A stretch of 64,000 nucleotides of DNA from Bacillota bacterium. GTDB lineage: Bacteria > Bacillota > Sulfobacillia > Thermaerobacterales > RSA17. Position numbers and translations under genes: made by a program. The notes under the pieces were generated by a model. It was not told the DNA's origin. It worked only from the letters and a program-made list of their open reading frames with translations, and did no database searches. Each line of letters opens with the position of its first letter. Position 1 is the stretch's first letter. The stretch is taken from positions 62,001 to 126,000 of the forward strand of contig PKRI01000002.1 of assembly GCA_017577485.1 (NCBI GenBank), read 5' to 3'. Positions 40,795 through 49,633 of the stretch are shown in pieces.

Positions 40795-42152
40795 TGGACT
40801 GGTCGCTGCCTCTGCCGGGCGTCCTGCAGCCGTGGGCTGCGGGGCCCGGCATCGACACCTTCCGGCTGCTGGCGCTGCTGGGCGCGTTGGCCGCGGGAGC
40901 CGTCTACGTGCGCCTCTGGCGCCGGGTGGACCCGGATGCCTCGCCGGGGGCCCACCTGTGGTGGGCCGCGCTGGGGGCCTATGCTGGGGGGCGCCTGGCG
41001 GTCCTGGTCGAGGCCCGGACGCTGCCGGGCAGTTTCTGGAGCTGGCTGGGCTTTGACGAGCTCACCCTGTCGTGGGCCGGGGCCGGGCTCGGGGCCCTGG
41101 CCGGCGCGGCCCTGGCCGCCCGCCTTGACGGGCTGGATGCCCGCACGGCTCTGGACGCCGCCGCAACCGCCCTGGGCGTGGGCTTCATGGTGGGCGCCTG
41201 GGGCTCCGGACGGGTGGGCACCGCCACGTCCCTGCCCTGGGCGGTGCCGCCGCCGGGGGCGGCAGGCCTGGAAGTCGGGGTCCATCCGGTGGCAATCTAT
41301 CTGAGCCTGGTGGGGGCCGCGGCGGCGGCCGCCGCGTGGAGCCGCTTCCGGGCCGCGCCCGGCTCGGGCGGTGCCCTGGCCGCGGCGCTACTGGTGCTGG
41401 GCCTGGGTCGTTACGCCGCGGGGCTGATGGTGGAGCGCGGGGGCCCCGCCGGCGCCCTGCTGGGCCCGGCGGCCCTGGGCGACCTGGCCTGGATCGCCGC
41501 CGGCATGGCGCTGATGGTTCCCGCCCGGCGGCGCCCGGGGCCTGTGGTGGGTACGCTGGTCCTGGCGCTGGCGGTGCTGACCGGCGTCCTGGCCTGGCAG
41601 GCGGCGCTGGCGGTGCCGCAGGCGCCGGGGACCGCAGCGGCGGTGGGGCCGGGGTTCGAGGTGGTGGACCTGTCATGGGCGGCCGGAGCCGGCGCGGGGG
41701 CGGAAGGAGCGCCTGCGGCGCCGGTGGTGGGCTTCCGGGCGCCGGACTTCGAGGCCCACACCGTGGATGGCCGGGTCTTCCGGCTCAGCGACCTGCGGGG
41801 CCGCCCGGTGCTGCTGAACTTCTGGGCCACCTGGTGCGAGCCGTGCCGCATCGAGATGCCCGAGATCCAGCGTTTTCACCAGCGGTACGGCGACCGGGTG
41901 GCCGTGGTCGGCATCAACGTGCGCGAGCCCCGGGACCTGGTGCAGACCTACGTGGAAGCCAACGGCTTCACCTGGACCTTCGTGCTGGACCCGGGGTCCA
42001 GGGTGGCGGACCTGTACCGGCTGCGGCCGATCCCGACCAGCTTTTTCGTTGACGGGTCGGGGGTCATCAGGCACATTGAGTACGGCATCTTGACCGAAGC
42101 GGCCATCCGCGCGGTCTTCGACCGCCTGCTCCGGCAGCAGGACGCCGGTTGA
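40794..42152 (+). CDS. Lgt-like membrane domain fused to a TlpA/ResA thioredoxin domain
   Basis: 452 residues. The first 260 resemble prolipoprotein diacylglyceryl transferase in hydrophobic layout and in the stretch SGRVGTATSLPWAVPPPG followed by VGVHPVAIYLSLVG. The usual RHPSQLYE reads VHPVAIYL, and the catalytic Gly-Gly-Arg-Leu-Gly-Asn stretch is degenerate. So transferase activity is doubtful. The last part (about 315-450) is a thioredoxin-like domain with FWATWCEPC (C348, C351) and a normal cis-Pro region IPTSFFVDGSG. Likely a membrane-bound thiol reductase fed by CcdA. Starts at the ccdA stop. Confidence 0.8.
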   Translation: MDWSLPLPGVLQPWAAGPGIDTFRLLALLGALAAGAVYVRLWRRVDPDASPGAHLWWAALGAYAGGRLAVLVEARTLPGSFWSWLGFDELTLSWAGAGLGALAGAALAARLDGLDARTALDAAATALGVGFMVGAWGSGRVGTATSLPWAVPPPGAAGLEVGVHPVAIYLSLVGAAAAAAAWSRFRAAPGSGGALAAALLVLGLGRYAAGLMVERGGPAGALLGPAALGDLAWIAAGMALMVPARRRPGPVVGTLVLALAVLTGVLAWQAALAVPQAPGTAAAVGPGFEVVDLSWAAGAGAGAEGAPAAPVVGFRAPDFEAHTVDGRVFRLSDLRGRPVLLNFWATWCEPCRIEMPEIQRFHQRYGDRVAVVGINVREPRDLVQTYVEANGFTWTFVLDPGSRVADLYRLRPIPTSFFVDGSGVIRHIEYGILTEAAIRAVFDRLLRQQDAG

Positions 42153-42156
42153 AGGG

Positions 42157-43485
42157 ATGACGACGTTGACCCGTCGCTGGTTCAGGGGCGCGGCCAGGAT
42201 CGTGGGTTTCCTGGTCGCAGTCTTTCTGGCGGCCGCCGCGCCGGCGCCGGCCGCCGCCCTGGAGGACCCGCCCGCCGTGGACGCGCGCGCGGCGGTGCTC
42301 ATCGACGCCGCCTCAGGCCGGGTCCTCCACGCCTACAATGCCGACGCCCGCATGCCCATGGCCAGCACCACCAAGATCATGACCGGCTGGCTGTTGGCCG
42401 AGAGGGCGGCGCCCGACGACATCATCTGGGTGCCCTTCGAGGCCCGAGGCATCCAGGGCAGCAAGCTTTACCTGGAGCCGGGCGAGCGGTATTCGGCCCG
42501 CGACATGCTGCTGGCCCTGATGATCGAGTCGGCCAACGACGCCGCCGTGGCCATCGCCGTCAATCTGGCCGGCAGCGTGGAAGACTTCGCCGACCTCATG
42601 AACCGGCGAGCCGCCGAACTGGGCCTTAAGAACACGCGCTTCGCCAACCCGCACGGCCTGGATGCGGAGGGCCACTACTCCAGCGCCCGGGACCTGGCCC
42701 TGCTGGCCCGGGCGGCCATGACCCACCCGGCTTTCCGCGAGGCCGTGTCCCTGACCGAGGCCGTCATCGCCCATCCCATCAAGGGGTCGACCCGGGAGAT
42801 CCACTCCCACAACCGTTTCCTCGTCAGTTATCCCGGTGCCACCGGTGTCAAGACCGGCTTCACCAACGGCGCCGGCTTCAGCCTGGTGGGGTCTGCGCGG
42901 CGCGGCGAGGTGGAGTTGATCGGCGTCATCCTGGGCGGCAGCAGCGACGTCCGCGTGGCCCAGAAGATGGCTGAGTTGATGGACTGGGGCTTTTCCTCTT
43001 TCGCGCCCCGGCAGGTGGTGGCCCAGGGCGAGACCGTGGTGATGGCCGCGGCCGAGGGCGCGGAAGGAGGCGCCCGGCCGGCGGGCACCGGGGACGCGGG
43101 CGCCGGCGGGGCCCAGGCAGGCAGCGCCGGCACGACCACCTGGGTCACCCAGGAGCCCCTGATGGCGCTGCTGCCGGCGGGCGAACCCCTGTCGGAGGAT
43201 CAGTTGACCTGGCGTGTGGAGGGCGGCCGGCTGCACGTATTCTACCGGGGTGAGTCCCTGGGCAGCGTGGCCCTGGCGCCGGCCGGCGGCGGAAACCAGG
43301 CGGCCGAGGATGACGGCGGCCACTCCGGCGGCCCGCTGGAACGGGCGGGTGCCGGCGATGCCCGTTTCGTCGGAGCCGCGGCGGCTGCGCTGCTGGGCCT
43401 GACGGTCCTCTCGCGCCGGCGGCGCGCTGCCCGCCGCCACTACTCCTGGCAGGCACGCCGCGACGGGTGGGGCCCCCGGCCGTGA
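42157..43485 (+). CDS. D-alanyl-D-alanine carboxypeptidase (penicillin-binding protein 5/6 family)
   Basis: Exported peptidase of 442 residues that trims D-Ala from peptidoglycan stems. Signal peptide (about 8-36), then the three serine-peptidase motifs: SxxK at S70-TTK73, SAN at S125-127, and KTG at K232. Longer than the usual 390 residues, with a Gly/Ala-rich linker (about 295-330), a small C-terminal domain and a membrane helix near 405. It sits in the middle of the cytochrome c operon with 4-nt spacing before and overlap after, so it is co-expressed with it. DacF-type sporulation enzymes look similar. Confidence 0.92.
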   Translation: MTTLTRRWFRGAARIVGFLVAVFLAAAAPAPAAALEDPPAVDARAAVLIDAASGRVLHAYNADARMPMASTTKIMTGWLLAERAAPDDIIWVPFEARGIQGSKLYLEPGERYSARDMLLALMIESANDAAVAIAVNLAGSVEDFADLMNRRAAELGLKNTRFANPHGLDAEGHYSSARDLALLARAAMTHPAFREAVSLTEAVIAHPIKGSTREIHSHNRFLVSYPGATGVKTGFTNGAGFSLVGSARRGEVELIGVILGGSSDVRVAQKMAELMDWGFSSFAPRQVVAQGETVVMAAAEGAEGGARPAGTGDAGAGGAQAGSAGTTTWVTQEPLMALLPAGEPLSEDQLTWRVEGGRLHVFYRGESLGSVALAPAGGGNQAAEDDGGHSGGPLERAGAGDARFVGAAAAALLGLTVLSRRRRAARRHYSWQARRDGWGPRP

Positions 43486-44840
43486 AGGCGCGCCTGGCGG
43501 CCCTGGCGGTGCTGGTGGTGTTTGCGGCGACGGCCTGGCGCTATGCCGCCGGGCTGCAGGAGATCGCGGCCGTAGGCAGCCGGGCGCCTGACTTCAGGCT
43601 GCAAGACATCACCGGGGAGACCTTCAGGCTCTCGGAACTGCGCGGCCGGCCCGTGCTGCTCAACTTCTGGGCCACCTGGTGCCCGCCGTGCATCGAGGAG
43701 GCACCGGCCCTGGAAGCCCTGCACCAGCGCTACGGGGACCGCCTGGCGGTGGTGGGCGTTGACCGCCTGGAGGCGGCGCCGGCGGTGCTGGAGTTTCGGG
43801 ACCGCTTCGGCCTGACGTACCCGCTGCTGCTGGACCGCGACGGTGCCGTGGGCGATCGCTACGGCGTCCGGGGGCTGCCCGAGACGTGGCTGATCGACGC
43901 CGATGGGACGGCCCGGTTCCACCGGAGGGGAGCCGTGACCTTCGAGTTCGTCCAGACCATGTACCGCCAGGCGCTGGGCCGGTCCATCGACGGCGACGGC
44001 GTGGGGCCGGTGCCCGCCGGGGGCCACGCCTTTGACCTGGAACACCTGGGGGGCCTGCTGGTCATGGCGGCCGGCAGCGGCCTGGCCGCAGCCGACCCGT
44101 CTGCCGGCGTTGATCTGGCCGCGCCCGAATCCTGGACCGTCGACCCGCGCCTGGACTTTCCGGTCCACGTGCTGGCGCGGGTGGGGGATGGAACCGGCGA
44201 TGCCGGCGAGTTCTGGGCCGCCACGACCGACGGCGTGTGGGTGGGTCGCCCTGCCGCGGGCGGCGAACCCGAGGACTGGCGGCCGGCAGGGCTGCAGGGC
44301 CGGGTGGTGCTGGGCCTGGCGCTGTCGCCCGGCGACCGGACGGCCCTGGCCTGGGTCCCGGACGAGGGCCTCTACCGTTGGGAGAACGATGAATGGACCT
44401 ACCTGGAGACCGACCTCGACCCGGAGTTGGGCAGCCTGGCACTGGCGGCCGACCCCGGCAGGCCCGGGCGCTGGCTGGCCGGTTACGAGGAAGGCCTGCT
44501 GGAGTCCGTGGACGACGGCCACACCTGGCGTCCCATCGGCCCTGGCCGGGCGGTCTTCGACCTGTACCTTGCCGGCGAGGTCCTCTACCTGGCCACGGAC
44601 CAGGGCATCTGGCAAAGCCGGGACGTCGGGCTCACCGCCGAGCCGCTGGGCAGTCCCATGCGGGCCTTCACGGCGGTGACCGGCAGCCCGGACGGCATCC
44701 TCTGGGCCCTGGCGCCCAACGGCGACCTCTACGCCCGCGACGGCCAGGGCACCTGGCAGCGGCAGGGCGGCGGGCCCGGCGGCGCGGCGCTGGGAGCCGG
44801 TGAGCCTGGCGGCATGTCGCTGGGAGGCGGCGAGCCGTGA
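43482..44840 (+). CDS. ResA-like thioredoxin fused to a beta-propeller domain
   Basis: 452 residues. An N-terminal membrane helix and a ResA/TlpA domain with NFWATWCPPC (C67, C70) and LPETWLIDADG are followed by some 270 residues. That part contains BNR/YCF48-like blades (EFWAATTDGVWVG; WLAGYEEGLLESVDDGHTWR; LATDQGIWQSRD; ILWALAPNGDLYARD). ResA reduces apocytochrome c cysteines for heme attachment. The propeller may bind a partner such as CcmF or a substrate; that is inference. The GTG at 43482 forms a GTGA overlap with the upstream gene, and the stop overlaps ccmF by 4 nt. Confidence 0.85.
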   Translation: MKARLAALAVLVVFAATAWRYAAGLQEIAAVGSRAPDFRLQDITGETFRLSELRGRPVLLNFWATWCPPCIEEAPALEALHQRYGDRLAVVGVDRLEAAPAVLEFRDRFGLTYPLLLDRDGAVGDRYGVRGLPETWLIDADGTARFHRRGAVTFEFVQTMYRQALGRSIDGDGVGPVPAGGHAFDLEHLGGLLVMAAGSGLAAADPSAGVDLAAPESWTVDPRLDFPVHVLARVGDGTGDAGEFWAATTDGVWVGRPAAGGEPEDWRPAGLQGRVVLGLALSPGDRTALAWVPDEGLYRWENDEWTYLETDLDPELGSLALAADPGRPGRWLAGYEEGLLESVDDGHTWRPIGPGRAVFDLYLAGEVLYLATDQGIWQSRDVGLTAEPLGSPMRAFTAVTGSPDGILWALAPNGDLYARDGQGTWQRQGGGPGGAALGAGEPGGMSLGGGEP

Positions 44841-46999
44841 TCCTGGCCTGGGCGGGCCGGGCGGCGGTGTGGGGCGTGCTGGCGGCCCTGGCGGCGTCGG
44901 CTGCGCTGGCGGGTTACGGCACCGTGCGGTGGCACGTCCGGGCCCAGAAGGCGGCTGCGGCGGCGGCCCGCCTGGCCTTTGTGCTGGCCACGGCCGCGCT
45001 GGCGCTGCTGGCGGCAGCCCTGCTGGCGGACCGCTTCGAACTGGTCTACGTGGCCGGCAACTCCCGCCGCCTGATGGCCTGGCCCTACAAGATCGGCGCC
45101 CTGTGGGCGGGACAGGCCGGCAGCCTGCTGTTGTGGCTCTGGATGCTGACCCTGGCCGCGGCGCTGGTCAGCGGCCAGGGACGCCCCGGCGGCGCCGGGC
45201 GCCCGGGCCTGGCGGTGCCGGCGCTGGCGGTGCTGGCCTGCATCGGCGTCTTCTTCGCGCTGCTGGTGGCGGTGGTGGAGAACCCCTTCGCCGTCCGCAC
45301 GCCGCCCCCCGCCGACGGCCGGGGCATGAACCCCCTGCTGCAGAACCCCAGCATGCTGGCGCACCCGCTGCTGACGTACCTGGGCTTCGTGGGCTTTTCC
45401 GTCCCTTACGCCTTCGCGGTGGCCGCGCTGTGGACGCGGCGAACCGACGCGTCCTGGCTGCGGCGCAGCCGCTGGTGGGCGCTGGCTTCCTGGCTGATGC
45501 TGTCCACCGGCATCCTCATCGGCGGCCAGTGGGCCTACGTGGAGTTGGGCTGGGGCGGTTACTGGGGTTGGGACCCGGTGGAGAACAGTTCCCTGCTGCC
45601 CTGGCTCACGTCCACCGCGTTCCTGCACTCGGCCATGGTCGAGGAGCGCCGCGGCATGCTGCGGGTCTGGAACTTCGTGCTGGTGATGGCCACCTTCTGG
45701 CTGACGCTGCTGGGCACCTTTCTCACCCGCAGCGGCATCGTGGCATCGGTCCACGCCTTCGCCCAGTCGGCCATCGGCCCGTGGTTCGTCGCTTTCCTGG
45801 GCGTGGTGACCGCGGTTTCGGTCTTCCTGCTGGTGGACAGGCTGCGGGACCTGCGCGGCGAGCCGGAGTTCGAGTCGTACCTCAGCCGCGAGGTGGGCTT
45901 CCTCTTCAATAACCTGCTGTTCCTGGCGGCGGCGCTGGCGGTGCTGTGGGGCACGCTGTTCCCGCTGATCAGCCGCATGCAGGGCACCGAGGTGACGGTG
46001 GGCGCGCCGTTCTTCAACCGGGTGGCGGGCCCGCTGCTGCTGGGCGTGGTAGCCCTGATGGGGGTCGGCCCGCTGCTGGCCTGGCGGCGCAGCGACCCCC
46101 GGTGGGTGACCCGCAACCTGCTGCCGCCGGCGGCGGTGGCACTGGCGGCGGCGCAGGTCCTGGTGATCGCGGGCATCCGCCGGCCTGTGCCCGTGCTGGG
46201 CTTCGCGCTGCTGGTCTTCGTGGCCGTCATCACCCTGGCCGAGATCGGCCGCGGTGCTGCGTCCCGGGCCCGGGCCGCGGGAGAGCCGCTGCTGCGGGCC
46301 CTGGTGCGGGTGTTTGCCTCCAATCCCCGCCGTTACGGCGGCTACGTGGTGCACCTGGGCGTGGTGGTGATGGCGGCGGGGATCATCGCATCGTCGGCCT
46401 ACGCCACCGAGGTGCAGGCGCCCCTGCGCCTGGGGGAGTCGGTGACGGTGGGCCCCTTCCGCGTGCGGTACCTGGGTGTGGACCAGGAGGAGCACGACGG
46501 GGTGCCCACCCTCTACGCCAACCTGGAGGTGCGCCGGGGGCAGGAGGTGGTGGCCTACCTGCGCCCGGCCAAGACCCTGCACCCCGGCTTCGTGGAGACC
46601 ATGGGCGCCACCACCGAGGTGGCAGTGCTGGGCGGCCTGGACAGGGACCTTTACGCGGTGCTGGCCGGCGTCGACGACGCCGGCACCACGGCGGGCTTTG
46701 AGTTGATGTCGAAGCCGCTGGTCAGCTGGATCTGGGTGGGCGGCTACCTGATCATGGCCGGCACGGCTTTCAGCCTCTGGCCCCGGCCCCGCCGCGCCTT
46801 CTCGCCGGCGGTGGAACCCCTGCTGGAGGAACTCAGCGACCTGGAGTCGGAGCGGCGGGTGGGCAAAGTGGACGAAGAAGCGTACCAGCAGCGCCGCCGC
46901 CTGCTGGCGGCGGCCCTGGAGGACCGCCTGGCCCGGGACCGCGAACTGGAAGCGGCCTTCGACGCCCGGGTGCGGCAGCTGCTGGAGGAGGGGACGTGA
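44837..46999 (+). CDS. ccmF: Cytochrome c heme lyase CcmF
   Basis: Large membrane protein of 720 residues that joins heme to apocytochrome c in System I. The tryptophan-rich heme-handling motif WGGYWGWDPVENSSLLPWL is at 239-257. Conserved histidine regions include AFLHSAMVEERRG and the family signature FLTRSGIVASVHAF. Length exceeds many CcmFs because a C-terminal cytoplasmic helical tail of about 70 residues follows the last membrane helix (ESERRVGKVDEEAYQQRRR), similar to the start of CcmI-type tails. GTG start overlaps the upstream stop. CcmA-E are not in the window. Confidence 0.92.
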   Translation: MILAWAGRAAVWGVLAALAASAALAGYGTVRWHVRAQKAAAAAARLAFVLATAALALLAAALLADRFELVYVAGNSRRLMAWPYKIGALWAGQAGSLLLWLWMLTLAAALVSGQGRPGGAGRPGLAVPALAVLACIGVFFALLVAVVENPFAVRTPPPADGRGMNPLLQNPSMLAHPLLTYLGFVGFSVPYAFAVAALWTRRTDASWLRRSRWWALASWLMLSTGILIGGQWAYVELGWGGYWGWDPVENSSLLPWLTSTAFLHSAMVEERRGMLRVWNFVLVMATFWLTLLGTFLTRSGIVASVHAFAQSAIGPWFVAFLGVVTAVSVFLLVDRLRDLRGEPEFESYLSREVGFLFNNLLFLAAALAVLWGTLFPLISRMQGTEVTVGAPFFNRVAGPLLLGVVALMGVGPLLAWRRSDPRWVTRNLLPPAAVALAAAQVLVIAGIRRPVPVLGFALLVFVAVITLAEIGRGAASRARAAGEPLLRALVRVFASNPRRYGGYVVHLGVVVMAAGIIASSAYATEVQAPLRLGESVTVGPFRVRYLGVDQEEHDGVPTLYANLEVRRGQEVVAYLRPAKTLHPGFVETMGATTEVAVLGGLDRDLYAVLAGVDDAGTTAGFELMSKPLVSWIWVGGYLIMAGTAFSLWPRPRRAFSPAVEPLLEELSDLESERRVGKVDEEAYQQRRRLLAAALEDRLARDRELEAAFDARVRQLLEEGT

Positions 47000-48030
47000 T
47001 GGGACTCCCGGGTCGGCGGTTGCCGCTGCCGGCGCGGTGGGCCGCGCGGGCACCCGTCTTGCGGCGGGTGCTGCGGGCAGCGGCGGCGGCGGTGCTGCCG
47101 GTCATGCTGCTGGCGGCGCCGGCGGCCGCCCAGACGTCCCCATCCGGAGGCGCCGGCGAACCGGAAACCCCGCGCATCGCCGCGGGCACCCACTATGTGA
47201 TGATCGTGCCCGCCGACGGCGGCTACCGGGTGGCCGAGACCATCCAGCTGCGCAACACGTCGGGGACCGCCGTGGACGACGTGACCCTGCCGCTGTTTGC
47301 CGGCGCCTGGGACGTCCAGTTCCTGGCGGGCTTCGATGAGGCCCAGGTCAGCGTGGTGCCGGGGGCGGTGCAGGTGCAGCGCCGCCTGCCGCCGGGGGAG
47401 GACGCTGCCTTCACCCTGGCCTACCGGCTCACCACCCAGGACCTGCCGCTGGCGCTGGTGCGGCCCATCGCCTTTCCCACCGAGCGGGTGGTGGTGCTGG
47501 TGCCGGTGGACGCGCCGTTCACACCGGCGGCCGGCGGCCTGAACCTGCGCGGCGTGGACACCATTTCCGGGCAGGACGTGCGGGTCTACGACGCCGGCGC
47601 GGTGGCGCCGGTGGACGAATGGATCCTGGGCCTGGTGCCGGTGGGGACACCGCCGTGGGAGGAGGCCCGCGTGCCCGTCATCGACCACAACCGCAGCCTG
47701 CAGGGCGCCTGGCGCCCGGTGGGGCTGGGCTTCGCCCTGATGGCCCTCTGGGCGGTGGGGCAGCGGCTGGCCAGGGCGGTGCGGCTGCGCGGCGTCGGGC
47801 TGCCGCGGTTTGAGGCCTGGATGGAGGCGGCGGATTCCCTGGCTCCGTCAGAGCGCCGCCGCCTGGCGGACCAGGTGGCCGAGGCGGCGGCCAATCTGGA
47901 GCGAGCCCGCGGGCGCCTGCCCGATGCCGTCTACCGGCGGGAGCGGGAGGCGCTGCTGGCCGCGTGGAAGCACCTTCACCCCGACGACCGGGAGGCCGCG
48001 CCGGCGGCGGTTGAGGAGGCCGGGCCGTGA
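46996..48030 (+). CDS. Membrane protein of cytochrome c operon, unrecognised
   Basis: 344 residues. Signal peptide (about 25-46, ending AAPAAAQ), then an extracytoplasmic beta-rich domain (about 55-230) with the pattern HYVMIVPADGGYRVAETIQL. A membrane helix follows (about 235-255), then a cytoplasmic helical tail (LAPSERRRLADQVAEAAANL, RGRLPDAVYRRE). It links ccmF (GTGA overlap) and ccmH (4-nt overlap), so it surely works with them. It may replace a missing Ccm component such as CcmI. I do not recognise the domain. Confidence 0.75.
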   Translation: MMGLPGRRLPLPARWAARAPVLRRVLRAAAAAVLPVMLLAAPAAAQTSPSGGAGEPETPRIAAGTHYVMIVPADGGYRVAETIQLRNTSGTAVDDVTLPLFAGAWDVQFLAGFDEAQVSVVPGAVQVQRRLPPGEDAAFTLAYRLTTQDLPLALVRPIAFPTERVVVLVPVDAPFTPAAGGLNLRGVDTISGQDVRVYDAGAVAPVDEWILGLVPVGTPPWEEARVPVIDHNRSLQGAWRPVGLGFALMALWAVGQRLARAVRLRGVGLPRFEAWMEAADSLAPSERRRLADQVAEAAANLERARGRLPDAVYRREREALLAAWKHLHPDDREAAPAAVEEAGP

Positions 48031-48572
48031 CCGGGGGCGGGAACCGGATGGCCGCGGCGGTGGCGCTGGTGCTGCTGGCGGCTGCCGCGTTCTATCTCAT
48101 CCAGGCGCTGGGCGCGGGGAGGGGCCTGCCGTCGGAGAACCGGCAGGCGGCCGCCCTGGACCAGCAGGTGCGCGAGGTGGCCTCGCAGCTGCGCTGCCTG
48201 CAGTGCCAGGGCCTGTCGGCCTGGGAGTCCAACACCGAAAGCAGCCTGCAGATGCGGGCCGAAATCCGCGAGATGCTGGAACAGGGCATGTCCCCACGGG
48301 AGATCATCGACCATTACGTGGAGCGGTACGGCACCTGGGTCCTGATCACGCCGCCGTTCCACGGTTTCGGGGTGCTGGCCTACGTGGTGCCGGCCGCCGG
48401 CCTGGTGCTGGGTGCCGTGGCGCTGCGGCGCCTGATCAGGGCGGGGTGGGCGAAGCCTGCCGCCGGGGCCGCCGGGGGTTCCGGTGCTGACGGCAGCCTG
48501 CCCGACCGCCGCCGCGGGACGCCGTCGCTGTTGGACGAGGCCCTGCGCCGCTTCGAGGGCTACGACCGCTGA
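48027..48572 (+). CDS. ccmH: Cytochrome c maturation thiol reductase CcmH
   Basis: 181 residues with one N-terminal membrane helix and the CcmH signature QLRCLQCQGLS (C57, C60), followed by helices EIREMLEQGMSPREIIDHYV and ERYGTWVLITPP. A second membrane helix (about 112-132) and a charged tail follow. CcmH reduces apocytochrome cysteines before CcmF attaches heme. Last gene of the seven-gene run; the next gene is convergent 26 nt later. Confidence 0.92.
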   Translation: MTGGGNRMAAAVALVLLAAAAFYLIQALGAGRGLPSENRQAAALDQQVREVASQLRCLQCQGLSAWESNTESSLQMRAEIREMLEQGMSPREIIDHYVERYGTWVLITPPFHGFGVLAYVVPAAGLVLGAVALRRLIRAGWAKPAAGAAGGSGADGSLPDRRRGTPSLLDEALRRFEGYDR

Positions 48573-48598
48573 CCCCGCTGCCGCTGCTTTGATCCCCG

Positions 48599-49480
48599 CT
48601 ATTCTGATCCCTGCGCCACCGGGTGCTCGGGATACGAGCACCAGTCGCTCCAGGAGCCCGGGTAGAGGCGGGCCTGCTGGAACCCCGCCAGCCGCAGGGC
48701 CAGCAGGTTGGCGCAGGCCGTCACCCCTGAACCGCAGTAGACGATGATCTCGTCGGCACCCTCCAGGGCTGCGAAGCGCTGCCGCAGCGCGGACGGGTCC
48801 AGCCAGCGGCCGTCGGGTCCCACGTTGGTGGTCCAGTCGTAGTTCACGGCGCCCGGGATGTGGCCCGCCACGGGGTCATAGGGTTCCACCTCGCCGCGGT
48901 AGCGCTCCGGCGCCCGGGAGTCTACCAGGACCACGCGGCGGCCGTCCCGCGCCCCGCCCTGTACCACCGTCCGGACCTGGTCGGTGTCGCGGATCCAGTC
49001 CCGCTGCAGCCGCACCGTGAAGTTGCCCTGGGGCCCGCGGGCCGCCGCCTCCTCGTCGCCGGTCCCCGGCACCACCGGCAGGCCGGCCCCGGACCAGGCG
49101 GCAAACCCGCCGTCCAGCACCGCCACCCGCTCAAGGCCCAGATACCCCAGCAGCCACCAGGCTCGCGGCGCCGACTGGCCGCTGCCGTCGTCGTAGACCA
49201 CGGCGGTGTCGCTGTGGTTGAGCCCGGCCGAGCGCAGCCTGGCCGCCAGTTGCTCGGGATCGGGCAGCGGGTGCCGCCCGCCGTGCCGGCCCACCGGACC
49301 CGACAGGTCCCGTTCCAGGTCCAGGAACACGGCACCGGGGATGTGGCCTTCGAGGTAAGCCCGGCGGCCCTGGTCGGGATCGTTGAGGTTGAAGCGCACG
49401 TCGAAGACGCGCAGGTCGCTGCGGCTCAGGTTGACCCGGAGCCAGTGGATGTCCACCAGTGGTCCGAAGGCTGAGGACAA
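48599..49480 (-). CDS. Sulfurtransferase with two rhodanese domains
   Basis: Thiosulfate or 3-mercaptopyruvate sulfurtransferase of 293 residues. The first rhodanese domain (about 10-130) contains YLEGHIPGAVFLDLERDLSG and YDDGSGQSAPRAWWLLGYLG; the second carries the active-site cysteine C249 in VYCGSGVTACANL. The loop CGSGVT matches mercaptopyruvate-type or general enzymes; exact substrate is uncertain. Upstream codons in the same frame are not coding-like. The start is TTG at 49480 with GGGAGGG seven bases before it. Confidence 0.88.
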   Translation of the reverse strand: MSSAFGPLVDIHWLRVNLSRSDLRVFDVRFNLNDPDQGRRAYLEGHIPGAVFLDLERDLSGPVGRHGGRHPLPDPEQLAARLRSAGLNHSDTAVVYDDGSGQSAPRAWWLLGYLGLERVAVLDGGFAAWSGAGLPVVPGTGDEEAAARGPQGNFTVRLQRDWIRDTDQVRTVVQGGARDGRRVVLVDSRAPERYRGEVEPYDPVAGHIPGAVNYDWTTNVGPDGRWLDPSALRQRFAALEGADEIIVYCGSGVTACANLLALRLAGFQQARLYPGSWSDWCSYPEHPVAQGSE

Positions 49481-49633
49481 GCGGCAACCCTCCCGCCCGC
49501 GGTCCAGCCGGCGTGCCCGGTCGCGCGGCGATAAGCCCGGCGCTTCCGTTCTTCCCGCCGGCTTGCCCGCGGCTTTCCGGTAGAGGATTCGGGACGGCGA
49601 TCGGCCACTTCCTTCCGGGACGTGCGCCGGTCG

